A stretch of 7,239 nt of DNA. Source: Lentimicrobium sp. GTDB taxonomy: Bacteria > Bacteroidota > Bacteroidia > Bacteroidales > Lentimicrobiaceae. Position 1 is the stretch's first letter. Every line of letters starts with the position of its first letter. Positions 4,528 through 7,239 of the stretch are shown piece after piece. The stretch lies in assembly GCA_013336205.1 (NCBI GenBank), contig JAAXUD010000097.1:1-7239 (forward strand), written 5' to 3'. Under the pieces are notes generated by a model that was not told the DNA's origin, ran no database searches, and saw only the letters and a list, made by a program, of their open reading frames with translations. A program made the translations under genes and the position numbers.

Positions 4528-6957
4528 ATGAAGCAGCCTGCGAAACCTAAGAATGTAAAGTCATCAGTGCCTATTGCCATGAGCTCCGGAAAAACGGAAA
4601 ATCCGGTTAATCCTTTACTGGCACTGGTTTTTTTCGCAACAGTACTTATTCCCACCTACACGCCTCATTTTAATACGCTCGACGCGAACGGGCCTAAGTT
4701 TCTGGCGCTCTCACTGATCAGCATCGTGGTGGTGGCTTACCTTTATGTCACTGATTTTTTTAAAAAATATCCCTGGTTTTTCCGTGGTTTTTTCACAGAA
4801 CCCCCGGTCATTGCGTTTATTGCGCTGCTGCTGCTTTCGGCACTATCCATGATAAAGTCCATCAGCCTACCTGAGTCGGTGCTGCACCTGGCTAAAAACT
4901 ACAGTGTATTCTTTTCTGTTTTTGTGTTTTCCCTGCTCTTTATGCGCGAGCAGCGATTGCTTCAGTGGGTTGCAATCGGGCTGAGCCTGCTGCTGATTAT
5001 TGAATCCATTGCAGTTTTTGCCAATATTGCTAAATTTATTTCCGGAAGTATAGCGGCTATTGCGGATATCAAAACAGTATATTCCAATAAAAATATACTG
5101 GCTTCAGCCCTGTTTGTCAAACTGGTATTTGCCTTGTGGTTGCTGATTGCTGGCAGGGGCTATGTACGTTGGTTAGGATGGATTGCCGTTTTTACCGGGG
5201 TGCTGGCGACCTTTTTCATGGCGACCCGCGCTTTTTATCTGGGTACGCTGGTATTAACTGCTGTGATGCTTATCTATTATGGTGTGGATTACTTTCGCTT
5301 TCGCCGGCGGGAAGGCCTGAAAACTGCCGGTATCTTCCTGCTGGCTGTATTACTGGCCTTTGGCACCTTTTCGTTTTTTCAGCAAGCACTCTATCCCAAA
5401 GCGGACACTTCGAGGCACACCCAGGCTGTTTCAGAACAACTGGCCACCCTTGGCAATATTGAGGAAGCCGGAGGGGGTCGGCTGGATGGCTGGCGCTGGT
5501 CGTGGCAGATGATCCGCGAAAACCCCTTGCTGGGTGTTGGAGCCGGGAACTGGAAAATAAATGAACTGCGCTTTGAGCATCCTACCGACGCTGGCTTTAC
5601 ACACCTGTTTAAAGCCCACAACGATTTTTTTGAGACTGCTGCCGAAACCGGAATTCCGGGATTTCTGGCCTATGTTGCCATTTTACTTTTTACGTTTCTG
5701 TCATTTCTGTTTATCCGGAAAAAGGGGACAGCGCCCCCCGATTACCTGAAACCTTACCTGTTTATTGCGCCTGTTGGGATTGCTTTTTACAGCGTTGATG
5801 CGTTTTTTAATTTCCCTTCAGATCGCACCGAGATTCAGATTCTTTTCGCCTTGTTTATTGCAGCGGCCACCCGTTCGCTTTTCTGGCTCAGGTACGAAAG
5901 CCACCCTGAAACAAATGATCAGACAGGAAGGTCCGGAAACGCTCTTTTTGTTTCGGCCTCCGCGGTTCTGGTGTTGATACAACTTTCTGTCGTTTTCGTT
6001 TTATGGCTGAATTTTCAGTCGTTGCGCACCCAGTTTATTGCATTTCCCGAAATTACAGGCGGGGAACTGAAGCATAACTCAGCCACTATTGTGTCCGGAT
6101 TTCCCTGGCTGCCCGATATCACATCCTGGGGCGAGTCGGTTGATGTAACCAAAGCCCGTTACCTGATCAATGATAAGCGTTATGACGAAGCCTTTAAGCT
6201 GTTGCTTGAGGATACATCAAACCCCTGGGATCCACGCAGGGAGTACTTTATATCGTGGATGTATGACCTGCGCAAACAAAGCGACAGTTCTATCTGGTAT
6301 ATGGGAAGGGCAATGGCCATGAAACCCCTTCACTTCAAGTATGTCCAAAATTACAGCATCTATCTGGAGAATAGCGGAAATGCCGATTCAGCCATAGCGA
6401 ATTATAAAAGTTACATAGCGCGCAACACAAAGAATGCCGAGGCCTGGACTAACCTGGCAGGGGTATATCAGCGGAAGGGCAACCTTAGTCTGGCGTTGCA
6501 GACAATGGTTACTGCTGATTCATTGATACCCGGCCAAAAAAACCTGCAGGATCTGAAGAATACGCTGTCCCGAAAAATATATGTTGATCCCTACCTGCCT
6601 TTGTTCAGCGTGGCTTACAATGATTTTAACGCCGGGCGGTTTGTTGCTGCCTTGCGGAACATGAATGCCTTTATAGAAAAAGTGCCCGATTATGCGGATG
6701 CATACAGTTTGAGGGCCTACATATCGGTGGAAATGAAAGATTACAGCCAATGTCTTAGCGATGCGCGAAAATCGATCAGCCTGAATAATCAACTACCTTC
6801 CATGACCAATCTGGAAGGTGTTGCCCTGCTCCATATGGATCAGCGTGATGAAGCCTGCCGTAAATTTGAAGAAGCCATCAAGCTGGGTGACCCATCTGCC
6901 AGGTCGAATTTCGACAAGCATTGTTCCGCTTCACCCGTGCAGCCGGCACCGCAATAA
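4528..6957 (+). CDS. O-antigen ligase/polymerase-like membrane protein with C-terminal TPR domain
   Basis: An 809-residue protein. Residues about 29-495 are polytopic, with many hydrophobic segments. It matches the Wzy_C/WaaL superfamily in the SNKN motif (186-189), TRA (233-235), the periplasmic-loop signature DGWRWSW (320-326) with NPLLGVGAGNW (332-342), and HNDFFETAAETGIPG (364-378), whose His364 corresponds to the conserved ligase histidine. Such enzymes move or polymerise undecaprenyl-linked glycans onto lipid A core, other glycans or, in PglL-type members, proteins. After the last membrane segment (about 472-495), residues about 540-790 form TPR-like helical repeats, clearest at 605-634, 635-668, 690-722, 723-755 and 756-789. 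No signal peptide is expected. The start at 4528 is supported by an in-frame TAA at 4519-4521 and a weak AAAGG at 4514-4518. No glycosyltransferase or sugar-nucleotide genes are adjacent, so the acceptor (LPS, capsule or protein) cannot be told. Confidence 0.85.
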   Translation: MKQPAKPKNVKSSVPIAMSSGKTENPVNPLLALVFFATVLIPTYTPHFNTLDANGPKFLALSLISIVVVAYLYVTDFFKKYPWFFRGFFTEPPVIAFIALLLLSALSMIKSISLPESVLHLAKNYSVFFSVFVFSLLFMREQRLLQWVAIGLSLLLIIESIAVFANIAKFISGSIAAIADIKTVYSNKNILASALFVKLVFALWLLIAGRGYVRWLGWIAVFTGVLATFFMATRAFYLGTLVLTAVMLIYYGVDYFRFRRREGLKTAGIFLLAVLLAFGTFSFFQQALYPKADTSRHTQAVSEQLATLGNIEEAGGGRLDGWRWSWQMIRENPLLGVGAGNWKINELRFEHPTDAGFTHLFKAHNDFFETAAETGIPGFLAYVAILLFTFLSFLFIRKKGTAPPDYLKPYLFIAPVGIAFYSVDAFFNFPSDRTEIQILFALFIAAATRSLFWLRYESHPETNDQTGRSGNALFVSASAVLVLIQLSVVFVLWLNFQSLRTQFIAFPEITGGELKHNSATIVSGFPWLPDITSWGESVDVTKARYLINDKRYDEAFKLLLEDTSNPWDPRREYFISWMYDLRKQSDSSIWYMGRAMAMKPLHFKYVQNYSIYLENSGNADSAIANYKSYIARNTKNAEAWTNLAGVYQRKGNLSLALQTMVTADSLIPGQKNLQDLKNTLSRKIYVDPYLPLFSVAYNDFNAGRFVAALRNMNAFIEKVPDYADAYSLRAYISVEMKDYSQCLSDARKSISLNNQLPSMTNLEGVALLHMDQRDEACRKFEEAIKLGDPSARSNFDKHCSASPVQPAPQ

Positions 6958-7002
6958 GGAATAAAAATCACAATTTTTAGCAATCCGGGCTTCTATTTTT
7001 TA

Positions 7003-7010
7003 TATCTTTG
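7003..7010 (+). promoter_or_regulatory. Putative -7 promoter box for corA
   Basis: TATCTTTG matches TAnnTTTG perfectly and lies 73 nt upstream of the corA ATG in the 125-nt gap after the ligase-like gene. The expected -33 region shows only a T-rich stretch near 6974-6980, so the upstream half is weak. Confidence 0.45.
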
Positions 7011-7071
7011 ACGGCCAACAAAAAAACTCCTGAGGGAATGTAGAAAATCAATTGTAAATATCATCTAAAGC

Positions 7072-7077
7072 GGGAGG
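7072..7077 (+). promoter_or_regulatory. Shine-Dalgarno sequence of corA
   Basis: GGGAGG stands 5 nt before the ATG at 7083 and fixes that start. It is the clearest ribosome binding site in the window; the other genes have weak or no such site. Confidence 0.6.
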
Positions 7078-7082
7078 GCGCA

Positions 7083-7239
7083 ATGATTGAAACCATTAAA
7101 ATAGGTACACTAAAGTGGCATCATATACTTGACCCCACCGACGATGATCTGCAATTTCTGAAAGACGAATTTCATTTCCACCCCCTGGATATTGAGGATT
7201 GCCGCAGCCGGACCAATCTTGGGACGCTGATTGGTCCGG
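7083..7239 (+). CDS. corA: CorA-family magnesium/cobalt transporter, N-terminal fragment cut by the window end
   Basis: The reading frame opens with ATG and gives 52 residues before the edge. The segment LKWHHILDPTDDDLQFLK followed by FHFHPLDIEDCRS (30-42) is the typical start of the cytoplasmic N-terminal domain of CorA channels, which carry Mg2+ (and Co2+ or Ni2+) across the inner membrane as pentamers. The transmembrane GMN motif would lie far downstream and is not in view. After Asn45 the frame reads LGTLIGP, not the expected QRPKID. The reverse complement of these last bases does encode TNQRPKI, so residues 46-52 as written are probably an artefact of an inverted sequence end. It stands alone after the ligase-like gene, with its own promoter candidate and ribosome binding site. 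Confidence 0.8.
   Translation, partial: MIETIKIGTLKWHHILDPTDDDLQFLKDEFHFHPLDIEDCRSRTNLGTLIGP
7208..7239. repeat. Terminal inverted repeat at the window edge, probable fold-back artefact
   Basis: CCGGACCAATC (7208-7218) and GATTGGTCCGG (7229-7239) are perfect 11-bp reverse complements around a 10-nt spacer, and the right arm ends on the last base of the window. The left arm ends exactly where the CorA reading leaves the family consensus. Confidence 0.8.

Noticed and set aside
4443..4655. A 70-codon minus-strand frame overlapping the start of the ligase-like gene
   Set aside because: Antisense to the N-terminus of a clear gene and it covers the promoter candidate. The composition looks like a shadow, with no family resemblance.
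6962..6979. TAAAAAT/ATTTTTA stem after the ligase-like gene as a terminator
   Set aside because: Seven A-T pairs only, no G-C pair and no following U-tract, so it is too weak to call.

Overview
The window looks like chromosomal DNA of a Bacteroidota bacterium (Bacteroidales or a relative). The evidence is an adjacent gldE-gldD pair, which is specific to that phylum, a butyrate kinase, and several intergenic copies of the phylum's promoter element TAnnTTTG. All genes look like ordinary chromosomal functions. I find no defence system, CRISPR array, rRNA, tRNA or autonomous transposase. The less ordinary material is in the two long intergenic stretches and at the right-hand edge.

Layout. At the left edge, on the minus strand, lie the 5' part of gldD (1-339, running off the window) and gldE (400-1749, TTG start), both linked to gliding motility and type IX secretion. 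The stretch 1750-2382 has no gene. Most of it is a candidate 516-bp non-autonomous mobile element (1806-2321) with 25-nt imperfect terminal inverted repeats, a flush 8-bp flanking direct repeat and a long internal hairpin. Next on the minus strand come a butyrate kinase (2383-3459) and, upstream of it, a free methionine-(R)-sulfoxide reductase of the GAF-domain type (3548-4003). The divergent intergenic region 4004-4527 carries a promoter candidate for each flanking gene and a MITE-like 106-bp inverted-repeat element built from two TCCCGATAGCTATCGGGA-type palindromes. On the plus strand, 4528-6957 encodes an 809-residue membrane protein that joins an O-antigen ligase/polymerase-like domain to a C-terminal TPR domain. 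A promoter and a good Shine-Dalgarno sequence precede the start of a CorA-type magnesium transporter (7083 onward), which is cut by the window end.

How the genes relate. GldD and GldE act together in the envelope. Butyrate kinase (fermentative ATP formation) and the sulfoxide reductase (oxidative repair) are co-oriented but need not share a function. The ligase-like protein stands alone, without glycan biosynthesis genes beside it.

The last roughly 25 bases appear to be a fold-back (inverted) chimera: read in reverse complement they supply exactly the TNQRPKI residues expected next in CorA. The sequence therefore probably ends at a contig edge, and its final bases should not be trusted.
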